NCBI GenBank assembly: GCA_050185825.1
Contig: JBFWZA010000002.1
Span: forward strand, 186,001-250,000
DNA from: SZUA-309 sp050185825
GTDB taxonomy: Bacteria; Pseudomonadota; Gammaproteobacteria; Pseudomonadales; Azotimanducaceae
Reading direction: 5' to 3'
Length of the DNA stretch: 64,000 nucleotides
Under the pieces are notes generated by a model that was given only the letters and a program-made list of their open reading frames with translations, was not told the DNA's origin and did not search any database. A program made the position numbers and the translations under genes. Below are positions 1 through 7,296 of this stretch, in pieces (positions within the stretch are counted from its first letter, which is position 1; the number at the start of each line of letters is the position of its first letter).

Positions 1-342
1 GTTGGGCATCTCCAACTCGTCTTTGACAAAAAGTCAGGAGAAGTCATATCGGAGTCACACACGTCTCGGCCGCAGATCGCGAACAGCACGGGCGCAATGG
101 TCGATGTTGATAGATTTGCTAACACGTCTGATTACCGTTGGATATCCGGAATAATCTTCTGCAATGCAAATTTCGGGAATATCGCTCTATACCAAGAAGC
201 GCCCGAACTCGTGGTTGCGCATAACTATCGCTGTCGCATGAAACACACCCGCCGATTTTTGAAGCATGAAGCAGACCGTTTTGTTTTTAACGGAGTCGAC
301 ACGGTGAGGAGGTTTCGCCAGGCAAAATCGCCAAAGATCTAA
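1..342 (+). CDS. C-terminal part of an unknown protein, cut by the window edge
   Basis: Frame 1 is open from the first base to the TAA at 340-342 (113 codons), so this is probably the 3' end of a longer gene; an internal ATG at 97 could also be a start, but no Shine-Dalgarno sequence is evident before it. The tail reads like folded protein: a hydrophobic stretch (GIIFCNANFG), then ELVVAHN, then a basic region ending in SPKI. I do not recognise the family. Base composition is clearly lower in GC (near 50%) than the rest of the window and codon use is mixed, so the gene may have been acquired or be decaying. Confidence is limited because only the end is visible. Confidence 0.45.
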   Translation, partial: VGHLQLVFDKKSGEVISESHTSRPQIANSTGAMVDVDRFANTSDYRWISGIIFCNANFGNIALYQEAPELVVAHNYRCRMKHTRRFLKHEADRFVFNGVDTVRRFRQAKSPKI

Positions 343-579
343 CCGCGATGGGTGGGGACCATAATTTTTTTGCGGGATTTATCTATACCCCACATGCCCA
401 TCCGACGGGGAATAAATCCCTGGTGCTCGGGTGCGTCCCTCAACTGAAATCAGCAGAAACAACGACCAGGCCGATTGTCCGCATCCCCTTTCCCCATCCA
501 GATGACTCCGCTGATCTCGTGCTGATGGGCGCGCCTCTGCTAAGGTGATGCGGTCGGGGAATGAGCGGAGGGAGAACCC
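343..579. other. Intergenic region upstream of the carotenoid oxygenase gene
   Basis: No convincing gene is seen. The left half stays AT-richer (a run of seven T near 366) and GC rises toward the right. It must carry the promoter of the gene at 580; a strong Shine-Dalgarno (GGAGGGA, about 567-573) sits 6 bases before that ATG. A short open frame at 348-548 lacks a ribosome binding site and protein-like composition. Confidence 0.5.
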
Positions 580-2055
580 ATGAAGCGGCGCACGTTCGTC
601 CAAACCATCACTGGCAGTACCGCTCTGTCGGCACTCACCTCACCCGCCATGCTCCTGGCCAATCAGGGAGGACGGTCCATGTACGACGCCAGCACCTATC
701 TGGACGGCAACTTCGCCCCGGTAGCCGAGGAGATCACGGCCACGGATCTCGAGGTGATCGGCGAGCTGCCGCCGGCGCTGAACGGCCGCTATCTGCGCAA
801 CGGTCCCAACCCCCTGGGTGCGGTGGACCTGGCGACCCACCACTGGTTCTCGGGTGAGGGCATGGTCCACGGGGTGCGCCTGTCCGAAGGCCGGGCCCAG
901 TGGTACCGGAACCGCTACGTGCGCAGCGAGAACATCGTCTGTGCGCTCGGCGAGGATCCGGCCGGCCGCACCTTTGCCGGCTCCGCGAACACCCACGTGA
1001 TCGGCCTGGCAGGGCGCACCTTCGCCATCGTCGAGGCGGGTGCACCGCCGGTGGAGCTGACCGAAGAGCTCGATACCGTCGGCGCCAACAACTTCTTCGG
1101 CACCCTGCCGGACATGGCGTTCAGCGCGCACCCCAAGATCGATCCGCAGACCGGTGATCTGCACGCCATGGCCTACAGCTGGCCGGGGTTCCTGGACCAC
1201 GTGCAGTACGTGCACGTCGGCCGCGACGGCCGGGTGAAGAAGACGCTGGACGTGCCGGTGCCCGGCATGGTGATGATGCACGACATGAGCCTCACCGGGC
1301 GCTTCGTGGTGATCTACGACCTGCCGGTGACGGTGAGCGGCGCGCTGATCAGCCAGGGCATGCGCTTTCCCTTCGCCTGGAATCCGGACTACGAGCCGCG
1401 CGTCGGGCTGCTGCCCCGCGACGGCACCGCCAGCGACATCGTCTGGATCACGGTGCCCCCGTGCTACGTGTTTCACCCGATGAATGCCTACGACGCCGAC
1501 GACGGCAGCGTCGTCGTGGACGTGTGCCGGTACGACAGGATGTTCGATCGCGACCACAACGGCCCGTTCGGCGACAGCCTGGCGACCTTGCGGCGCTGGA
1601 CGCTGAATCCGGCGACCCGGCGGTTCAGCGAGACGGTCGTCGATGACCGCCCGCAGGAGTTTCCGCGCTGCCACCCGGCGCTGAATAGCAGGCCCTACCG
1701 ATATGGCTACTCCGTGGCGGTCGCCGGTGGCGGCTCCGAGTTTCCGGCGATTCTCAAGCAGGATCTGAAGACCGGCACGTCGTCGGTGTTCGAGCTGGGG
1801 GCGGGCCGGCACAGCGGCGAGCCCTACTTCGTGCCGCGCAGGGAAGCGTCATCCGAAGATGACGCGTCATCGGAAGATGACGGCTACCTCATGAGCTTCG
1901 TTTACGACGGTGAGCGGGATGCCAGCGAGCTCCTGGTGCTGGATGCCCGGGATCTCGGGCGGCCGCCCCTGGCGCGGGTGATGCTGCCGGCGCGGGTGCC
2001 TTACGGGTTTCACGGCAGCTGGGTGCCGGAAGGCTGGGACGGCCCCTCGGTCTGA
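580..2055 (+). CDS. Carotenoid oxygenase (RPE65/lignostilbene dioxygenase family), probably exported by Tat
   Basis: 491 residues, typical for the family of nonheme Fe(II) enzymes that split conjugated double bonds in carotenoids, apocarotenoids or stilbenes. The four iron-binding histidines can be placed: H184 (AHPKID), H234 (MMHDMS), H299 (VFHPMN) and H478 (GFHGSW). The N-terminus has a twin-arginine-like motif (KRRTFVQ) and a short hydrophobic stretch, suggesting Tat export, which is unusual for a family that is mostly cytoplasmic. ATG at 580 is supported by GGAGGGA. Near residues 422-435 the protein holds two exact-length copies of an acidic ASSEDD repeat encoded by an 18-bp tandem DNA repeat (1846-1881), probably a surface-loop insertion. 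Substrate cannot be told from sequence. Confidence 0.9.
   Translation: MKRRTFVQTITGSTALSALTSPAMLLANQGGRSMYDASTYLDGNFAPVAEEITATDLEVIGELPPALNGRYLRNGPNPLGAVDLATHHWFSGEGMVHGVRLSEGRAQWYRNRYVRSENIVCALGEDPAGRTFAGSANTHVIGLAGRTFAIVEAGAPPVELTEELDTVGANNFFGTLPDMAFSAHPKIDPQTGDLHAMAYSWPGFLDHVQYVHVGRDGRVKKTLDVPVPGMVMMHDMSLTGRFVVIYDLPVTVSGALISQGMRFPFAWNPDYEPRVGLLPRDGTASDIVWITVPPCYVFHPMNAYDADDGSVVVDVCRYDRMFDRDHNGPFGDSLATLRRWTLNPATRRFSETVVDDRPQEFPRCHPALNSRPYRYGYSVAVAGGGSEFPAILKQDLKTGTSSVFELGAGRHSGEPYFVPRREASSEDDASSEDDGYLMSFVYDGERDASELLVLDARDLGRPPLARVMLPARVPYGFHGSWVPEGWDGPSV
1846..1881 (+). repeat. Two tandem copies of an 18-bp hairpin-forming repeat inside a gene
   Basis: Units GCGTCATCCGAAGATGAC (1846-1863) and GCGTCATCGGAAGATGAC (1864-1881). 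In each, GTCATC pairs with GATGAC across a 4-base loop. They add ASSEDD ASSEDD in frame to the oxygenase. The same unit type, in the same codon phase, occurs in the gene at 2710-3009. Confidence 0.85.
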
Positions 2056-2061
2056 GGGGCC
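2041..2061 (+). terminator. Hairpin overlapping the stop codon of the oxygenase gene
   Basis: GGCCCCTC (2041-2048) can pair with GAGGGGCC (2054-2061) over a 5-base loop. It lies between two convergent genes (stops at 2055 and 2071) and could end both transcripts, but there is no T run on either side, so an intrinsic terminator is only a guess. Confidence 0.35.
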
Positions 2062-2070
2062 CGGTCGGGT

Positions 2071-2511
2071 CTACTCGGAAGCCACCAGGCCGGCGAGCTC
2101 TGCCGGGGTGAGCTGGAACGCCGCGGCGACCATGTTGAAGAAGGTGATTTCCTTGGAGGACACGCGGCCATCCGCGTTGATGACCTCCGCCAGGGCTTCG
2201 GCGATCTTCACCCGATCCTTGACGGCGAGCACCCGTCCGGCCCGGGTGAGGTACTTCTCCAGCGGCTCGGACTCAAAAAGCTTCGAGTTCGCCTGCACCC
2301 GCACGTCGGCCGAGGTCACCTCCTCGCCGATCACCCGCTCGATGATGGTTCGGACCGTCTCGATCTCCACGGGTTTGATGTTGGTGTCCGAGGCGGTCGC
2401 CCGGGCCAGGGTCATCACGGCGACTTCCTTGAAAAGCTCCTGAACTTCTTCCGGCGTGGGCTTGGCGCCGCCGAAGATCTTCAGGATGTTGCTGAAATTG
2501 CTGATGCTCAT
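2071..2511 (-). CDS. TerB-like tellurite-resistance family protein
   Basis: 146 residues, all-helical, with the pattern of TerB-domain proteins: acidic conserved segments around EIETVRTIIERVIGEE and the C-terminal INADGRVSSKE segment, which resembles the second half of the TerB repeat. Start chosen at ATG 2511 (MSISNF); the longer open frame to 2640 is low-complexity, arginine- and proline-rich sequence without family character. Probably cytoplasmic. TerB-domain proteins occur in many stress contexts and no tellurite operon is present here, so a role in tellurite resistance should not be assumed. Confidence 0.75.
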   Translation of the reverse strand: MSISNFSNILKIFGGAKPTPEEVQELFKEVAVMTLARATASDTNIKPVEIETVRTIIERVIGEEVTSADVRVQANSKLFESEPLEKYLTRAGRVLAVKDRVKIAEALAEVINADGRVSSKEITFFNMVAAAFQLTPAELAGLVASE

Positions 2512-2709
2512 AGTGGTGTGCAGTCCCGTCATGGGCGTGCCGGGTACACACTGAGGCTGGCCCGGTCCGGCCCGGTGATGATTCCCCCGTCCCCGCGGGG
2601 CCGATCGGCGGGGAGTATACACTACTGCCCGCCCGGCCAAATGCCGGCGTGGCGGGCGTCTCGGGCGATCGGCGAGCCTGCAGGCGCGGGCTGCGCAGGA
2701 GCGGAAAGG

Positions 2710-3009
2710 CTACTCGTCCTCGTCGTTGGCAAACGACGCGTCGTCGGTAAACGACACGTCGTCGTCAAATGACGCGTCGTCCGCCTCGAGGTCGAGGGCG
2801 CCGCCCTGATCGACGAGGATCTGGCGGACCTCCGCCATGGGCAGATAGGTGATGCCCGGACCGTCCGCCATGCGCCGGCTGCAGCGGGCGAGGCCGGTCT
2901 GCGGGTCGGTGTCGAGCACGAAGTGGATGGCACCGTCGCGGGTGAACACCCGGCCGATGATCTGCGCTTCGAGAGAGTGTACGTAGGTTTCGGTCATTGT
3001 TTCGGTCAT
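2710..3009 (-). CDS. Small acidic-tailed protein of unknown function
   Basis: About 99 residues from ATG 3009 (MTETMTETYVHS; ATG 2997 is also possible). The first 70 residues look like a small folded domain (IIGRVFTRDGAIHFVLDTDP, then a TYLPMAEVRQILVDQG helix). The last 30 are an acidic low-complexity tail made of repeated ASF-D-D units, encoded by three copies of an 18-bp DNA repeat at 2722-2775. I do not recognise the family. It shares its repeat with the oxygenase gene 1 kb away but no protein homology. No clear Shine-Dalgarno. Confidence 0.65.
   Translation of the reverse strand: MTETMTETYVHSLEAQIIGRVFTRDGAIHFVLDTDPQTGLARCSRRMADGPGITYLPMAEVRQILVDQGGALDLEADDASFDDDVSFTDDASFANDEDE
2722..2775 (-). 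repeat. Three tandem copies of the 18-bp hairpin repeat
   Basis: On the coding (minus) strand the units are GCGTCATTTGACGACGAC, GTGTCGTTTACCGACGAC and GCGTCGTTTGCCAACGAC. They match the two units at 1846-1881 in length, sequence pattern (GYGTCRTYNRMMRAYGAC) and codon phase. The third can form a perfect 6-bp stem (GTCGTT/AACGAC) with a 4-base loop. Confidence 0.85.
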
Positions 3010-3081
3010 GGCGCGCAGTATGCCCGGTGGCGCCTGCCGGGGCCGTGCATCCATCACGCCTTTACACGGACATTACAAATG

Positions 3082-4545
3082 TCACGGAGGCCCCATCTGC
3101 TCGCTGTCGGTGGCCCTGGCGGGTAGGAATACCGGCGCCGCCTGCGCGCTGCGCACCTGCTCCAGCCAGATCACGCCGTCGTAGGGCTCGCTGTTGCCGC
3201 GGGTGCCCACCGCGTCCAGATCGCCGTCGCCGTCCAGGTCCTTAAGCAGCCACTTGTCGTACATGCCGCGCTTGCGGCGGCTGATGGTGTGGGGCAGCCA
3301 GCCGTCGCTCCGGTTCTCGAACCAGACGATGCGTCCGAGCGGATCGGCGGCCGTGATCTCCGGTCCGTCCCGGTCCCGGGGGCCGCCGCTGTAGGCGCCG
3401 CTGAACACGTCCAGGTCGCCGTCGCCGTCGATGTCGCCGTGGCGGACGCTGACCAGCTGATCGGGTGGCGTCGCCCCTATGAGTTGGAACTGCCAGGCGC
3501 GGTTGGCCGAGTCCGGCTGCAGGAGCCCGACGATGCTGCCGGGCCAGGCGGTGCTGACGATATCGGTGCGGCCGTCGCCGTTGAGATCCGCGTAATCCAT
3601 ATTGAAGCCGGTGATCGCCAGCTCCGGCGGAGCACCGTCGATGACGATGGGATGCTCGACGAAACGGAAGCCGCCCCGGTTTTCGAACCACAGCAGCCGT
3701 CGTTCCCGACGCGAGCCAGCCACCACGTCCAGATCGCCATCCCCGTCCAGATCCACAGGCTCGGCGTTGATGGGTATCTGCACCCGGCCGAGCTCCTGCT
3801 CCCGCCAGCCGTGTGCGTCCAGCGGATCGACCGGCGGGTGATAGATCGAGATGCTGGTGGCGGGCAGATCCGGCACCTCGCCCGGATTCTGGGCGCCCTT
3901 GTTTGCCGCCGACACCTCCGGCCGGCCGTCGCCGTCGAAGTCGGCCAGGAAGGCGCGGATGTAGGAGCCGCGGCCCAGGGTCACGGACGGTATTGCCCGG
4001 GTCCAGGGTGTGGTTCGCGGCGCCGTGCCAGGATTCTGAAAGTAGACGAGGTGGGCCAGCTCGCAGGCGACCACCACGTCCGGATGGCCGTCACCGTTGA
4101 CGTCGCCGATGGTGACGTCCTCGGCCGCCGCGGCGTCGGTGCCGGAGGCCAGGGTGCCGAGCGCCCAGCGGCGCGGATCGGCGCTGCCCCAGGCGATGCG
4201 CACATGGCCGACCAGCGCGCCGTCGTACTCTGTGTCGGACTCGTGCACCGAGACGATGTCGTCGAAGCCGTCACCGTCCAGGTCGGCCATGGCCAGACCG
4301 TCGCTGCCTGAGAGGTCCGGGACGCCGAGGCTCGGGTCGTCGATGATGTGCTCGCGCCAGCGGATGAAGCGGCCGTCCGCGGTGCGGGCCTCGGCCGGCA
4401 GTGACGCGAGCGGTATCGCCGTGGTGCCGGATGGCCCGGGGACCGCCGGTCCGGTGGACGTGGCACAGCCTCCGCTCAGCAGCAGCAACCCCCACGTCAG
4501 GCAGCATCGCGGTGAGCTCCGAGATCCCGGCACGTGAATCCCCAT
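3082..4545 (-). CDS. FG-GAP/VCBS repeat lipoprotein
   Basis: About 487 residues from ATG 4545 (a GTG at 4554 is possible). The N-terminus is a lipoprotein signal: a hydrophobic segment (CLTWGLLLL) ending in the lipobox LSGGC. The body carries at least seven calcium-binding DxDGDGxxDV loops (DLDGDGFDDI, DVNGDGHPDV, DFDGDGRPEV, DLDGDGDLDV, DLNGDGRTDI, DIDGDGDLDV, DLDGDGDLDA), the hallmark of an integrin-alpha-like seven-bladed beta-propeller. It is likely outer-membrane anchored and binds Ca2+; ligand and role are unknown. It is divergent from the Nudix gene, with about 30 bp between starts. Confidence 0.85.
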   Translation of the reverse strand: MGIHVPGSRSSPRCCLTWGLLLLSGGCATSTGPAVPGPSGTTAIPLASLPAEARTADGRFIRWREHIIDDPSLGVPDLSGSDGLAMADLDGDGFDDIVSVHESDTEYDGALVGHVRIAWGSADPRRWALGTLASGTDAAAAEDVTIGDVNGDGHPDVVVACELAHLVYFQNPGTAPRTTPWTRAIPSVTLGRGSYIRAFLADFDGDGRPEVSAANKGAQNPGEVPDLPATSISIYHPPVDPLDAHGWREQELGRVQIPINAEPVDLDGDGDLDVVAGSRRERRLLWFENRGGFRFVEHPIVIDGAPPELAITGFNMDYADLNGDGRTDIVSTAWPGSIVGLLQPDSANRAWQFQLIGATPPDQLVSVRHGDIDGDGDLDVFSGAYSGGPRDRDGPEITAADPLGRIVWFENRSDGWLPHTISRRKRGMYDKWLLKDLDGDGDLDAVGTRGNSEPYDGVIWLEQVRSAQAAPVFLPARATDSEQMGPP

Positions 4546-4574
4546 GCAGTACACTTGGCGACCAAGGGTACTCA

Positions 4575-5330
4575 GTGAGCACGGGCATCACCATGGCGGA
4601 CGATCAGGCGGGCAGACACAAGAACGACATCTACGGTGACGACGCGGCGAAGTCGGGAGAAGGCACGGCCGCCATCCCCGCCGCCACCGTGGTGCTGCTG
4701 CGCGACGCGCCGGATCCCCGGGTGCTCATGCTGCACAAGACGTCGAAGATCGCTTTCGGCGGCATGTGGGTATTTCCCGGTGGGCGCATCGACCCGGAGG
4801 ATCACCCGGAGGACGGCGACGTGCACGTGGCCGCCCGCAACGCGGCAGCGCGCGAGACGCTGGAGGAGGCGGGCATCGAGTCCCGACCCGGTGACTTCGT
4901 GTTCTTCTCCCACTGGACGCCACCGGCCATGACGCCGAAGCGCTTCGCCACCTGGTTCTTCGCTGCCCGGGCTGATACCCATGACGTGTCCATCGACGGC
5001 GGCGAGATCCAGGATCACGCCTGGCTGAGCCCGGCCGAGGCACTCCTGCGGCACGCCGCCGGTGAGATCGACCTGGCGCCGCCGACCTGGATCACGCTCT
5101 ATCAGCTGTCGCTGTATTCGAGCACGGAGGAGATCCTGGAGCGGCTGACCGGCCTGGAAACGAAGATCTACGAAACGCGCATCGGTGCGGATGCGGACGG
5201 CGTCCGGGTGGCCATGTGGTCAGGAGATGCGGGCTACGAATCCGGCGATGCGACCCTGGACGGTCCGCGCCATCGCCTGGTCATGAAGCCGGCCGGCTTC
5301 GTGTTCGAGAACACGGTAGCGGTGTACTGA
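4575..5330 (+). CDS. Nudix hydrolase (NUDT19/RP2p-like, long Nudix box)
   Basis: About 251 residues. The Nudix signature is visible as GGRID followed, after an insertion, by RETLEEAGI; this split with extra residues between the glycine part and the REUXEE part is typical of the NUDT19-like group, whose eukaryotic members hydrolyse CoA and acyl-CoA. A GTG at 4575 is preceded by AAGGG at good spacing; ATG 4593 is the alternative. Probably cytoplasmic pyrophosphohydrolase acting on a nucleotide-linked substrate. It ends 30 bp before the 3' end of the convergent barrel gene. Confidence 0.85.
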   Translation: MSTGITMADDQAGRHKNDIYGDDAAKSGEGTAAIPAATVVLLRDAPDPRVLMLHKTSKIAFGGMWVFPGGRIDPEDHPEDGDVHVAARNAAARETLEEAGIESRPGDFVFFSHWTPPAMTPKRFATWFFAARADTHDVSIDGGEIQDHAWLSPAEALLRHAAGEIDLAPPTWITLYQLSLYSSTEEILERLTGLETKIYETRIGADADGVRVAMWSGDAGYESGDATLDGPRHRLVMKPAGFVFENTVAVY

Positions 5331-5359
5331 CGCCGCCGGCACCTCGCCGATCACCGGCA

Positions 5360-6523
5360 CTAGCGGCTGGTCGGCCAGGCGGAGCCGATGGTGAGGTAGA
5401 ACGCCCAGTCCTCCGGGCCTCTGGCCACGTCCACCCCCAGGCGCAGACCCATCAGCCGGGCCATCAGATAGCGGAAACCCACACCGCCGGCCACCCGGTT
5501 CGGGCTGCTGCCCAGGTCGTCGAATCCTTCAGCCGCGCGGCCGGCGCCGACGAAGCCCACGGCGCTGAACCGCGGGTGGAAATCCCAGCGCGTTTCCACC
5601 TCGCCGGTGACCACCGTGGAGCCCTGATAGCGCAGGGTGGGGATACCGCGAAGGCTGATGTAGGGCGCCATGATGAACGGCGCCCGGCCTTCGATGTCGC
5701 GGGCCTCGAGCCGGGTGCCGAGCACCACCTTGCCGAACTGGAAGTAGTGCAGATAGCGGCCGAGATACTCGCCGTAGTCGAAGTCGCCGCCCAGGTTCTC
5801 GTCGTGCCAGAGGGCCTGCAGCCGGAGGAAGTTGCCCACGGACGGCGTGAAGGTGGAGTCGAGGCGTTCGTACTCCACCACCAGGCCGGCGCCGGAATCC
5901 TGGAAATCCCGCTCCAGCGGATCGACGCCGGGCACGGGCCCACCGGTGTCGAAGGTGATGTCCAGCTTCGTGAACAGCCAGCGGCCACCGACCATCCAGC
6001 GGGAGTCGCCGATCCGGGCCAGGAGCTCCTGCATGACCAGGACGCCTTCCGTGTTGAAGTCGAGCCCCTGGTCGATGGGCAGCAGCTCGGTACCGTAGTA
6101 CTCGAGGTTCACCGAGGTATAGCCGACACCGCCCCGGTAGTGAAGCGTGTCCTCGCGCCAGATGCCGAGGTGGCCGGCGCCGGCAAACCAGCTTTCGTTG
6201 CCCGTGTAGGCGCCGGCGATGGCGGACAGGCTCGGCCGCTCGTAAACGTCGGATTCCCGGGTCTCCGATTCCGGCCGACGGTGGAAGAACACGCCGGCGA
6301 GACCGAGCCCGCCGTCCACGGCGGGCTCGCTGATGATGATGGGCACGGGCAGGAACGTGAAGCGGCCGTCCAGCAGGAAGCGGGAGCCGTCCAGCCAGCC
6401 GTCCTCGGGATCCTTCAGCTTCTCCCAGAGCCCGCTTGCCGCGGTCTGGCTGCCGAAGAGGAGCAGGCTCAGTGCCAGGGCGGCGGCGCCGGAGCGCCGT
6501 CGCCAGGGCGTTGCCGCCTTAAT
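5360..6523 (-). CDS. BamA/surface-antigen-type outer-membrane beta-barrel protein
   Basis: About 387 residues. The C-terminal two thirds has the alternating aromatic/hydrophobic strands of the bacterial surface antigen (Omp85 C-terminal) family, including GSTVVTGEVETRWDFHPRFS and a final FRYLMAR...LRLGVDVARG...FYLTIGSAW strand set. There are no POTRA domains. The only ATG in frame (6589) lies inside the upstream gene and would encode shadow-like sequence. Reading from the ATT at 6523, which overlaps the upstream stop (ATTAA), gives a textbook signal peptide (KAATPWRRRSG, then AAALALSLLLFG, cleavage after SQTAASG). I therefore place the start there. Probably translationally coupled to the OmpW-like gene. 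Confidence 0.8.
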   Translation of the reverse strand: MKAATPWRRRSGAAALALSLLLFGSQTAASGLWEKLKDPEDGWLDGSRFLLDGRFTFLPVPIIISEPAVDGGLGLAGVFFHRRPESETRESDVYERPSLSAIAGAYTGNESWFAGAGHLGIWREDTLHYRGGVGYTSVNLEYYGTELLPIDQGLDFNTEGVLVMQELLARIGDSRWMVGGRWLFTKLDITFDTGGPVPGVDPLERDFQDSGAGLVVEYERLDSTFTPSVGNFLRLQALWHDENLGGDFDYGEYLGRYLHYFQFGKVVLGTRLEARDIEGRAPFIMAPYISLRGIPTLRYQGSTVVTGEVETRWDFHPRFSAVGFVGAGRAAEGFDDLGSSPNRVAGGVGFRYLMARLMGLRLGVDVARGPEDWAFYLTIGSAWPTSR

Positions 6524-7196
6524 AGAACATCCAGCCGAGCTCGATGCGCCACATGTCGAAGTCGGGGTCGGAGGAGTTCTGACCGCCATCGACCCAGACC
6601 TTGTTGTAGCTGCCCTTCAGGAAGAAGTCGTTCTGGAACTCGAGCCGCACGCCCACGCCACCGTTCCACGAGAAGCGGGTGTCCTCGTAGGTGTCGTAGA
6701 AGTTGGCGCAGACGTAGCCCCACCACGGGTCCCACCAGCAGCCGGTCGACGGCAGGCCGTCCACCACGTTGGAGTCCACATAGGTCCAGCCGATGCCGGC
6801 CTGGATGTAGGGCGTGAAGTTGCCCGGCAGGATGTTCCAGGTGCCGTTCACGGCGCCGTTGAAGATGTCGGCCTCGTGGTCGACGGTGACGGTGCCGCCG
6901 CCGTCGGGCACCACCACCGCGGTGTAATCGGGCGAGAGGAAGGCGGCGTCGAATCCGACCGCCAGGTGCTGGTTGAAGTTGTACGTGAACCCGAATCCCC
7001 AGCCGGTGTCGCTGTCGAGATCGAGGCTGGAGCCATTCTCGCCGTTGGACGACTCCGAGCTCGAGCCGAGGATCTGGAAGGTGGCTTCCCAGCGGCCACC
7101 GCGGTCGGAATCCGCTGCCGAGGCGACGGTTGCCGCCAGCAGCGACGTGAACGCCAGCGTCATCGCCAGAGTCAGGGGGACGAACTTCAGATTCAT
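6519..7196 (-). CDS. OmpW-like outer-membrane beta-barrel protein
   Basis: 225 residues with a clear signal peptide (MNLKFVPLTLAMTLAFTSLLAATVASAA). The mature part alternates in the manner of an eight-stranded barrel: GWGFGFTYNFNQHLAVGFDAAF, PYIQAGIGWTYV, FSWNGGVGVRLEFQNDFFLKGSY, ending in RIELGWMFY with the C-terminal aromatic expected for BAM insertion. A Shine-Dalgarno (AAGGGAA) precedes ATG 7196. The paired Cys/Trp-rich loop (STGCWWDPWWGYVCANF) is likely an extracellular, disulfide-bonded loop. Its stop codon overlaps the putative ATT start of the next barrel gene. Confidence 0.85.
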   Translation of the reverse strand: MNLKFVPLTLAMTLAFTSLLAATVASAADSDRGGRWEATFQILGSSSESSNGENGSSLDLDSDTGWGFGFTYNFNQHLAVGFDAAFLSPDYTAVVVPDGGGTVTVDHEADIFNGAVNGTWNILPGNFTPYIQAGIGWTYVDSNVVDGLPSTGCWWDPWWGYVCANFYDTYEDTRFSWNGGVGVRLEFQNDFFLKGSYNKVWVDGGQNSSDPDFDMWRIELGWMFY

Positions 7197-7296
7197 ATCA
7201 TTCCCTTGAATTGCTAGGTTGGAGAGGCGCGCAGTCTACGCCGGACCTGCGTCGGAAACCATCAGACGGCCGACAAAGTCAGACAGCGGGGTGAAA

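Noticed and set aside
348..548. 66-codon open frame upstream of the carotenoid oxygenase
   Set aside because: No ribosome binding site, proline- and histidine-rich non-protein composition, and the gene's leader is expected here.
2041..2061. Full rho-independent terminator after the oxygenase
   Set aside because: The stem is good but no T run follows on either strand, so it is kept only as a low-confidence hairpin.
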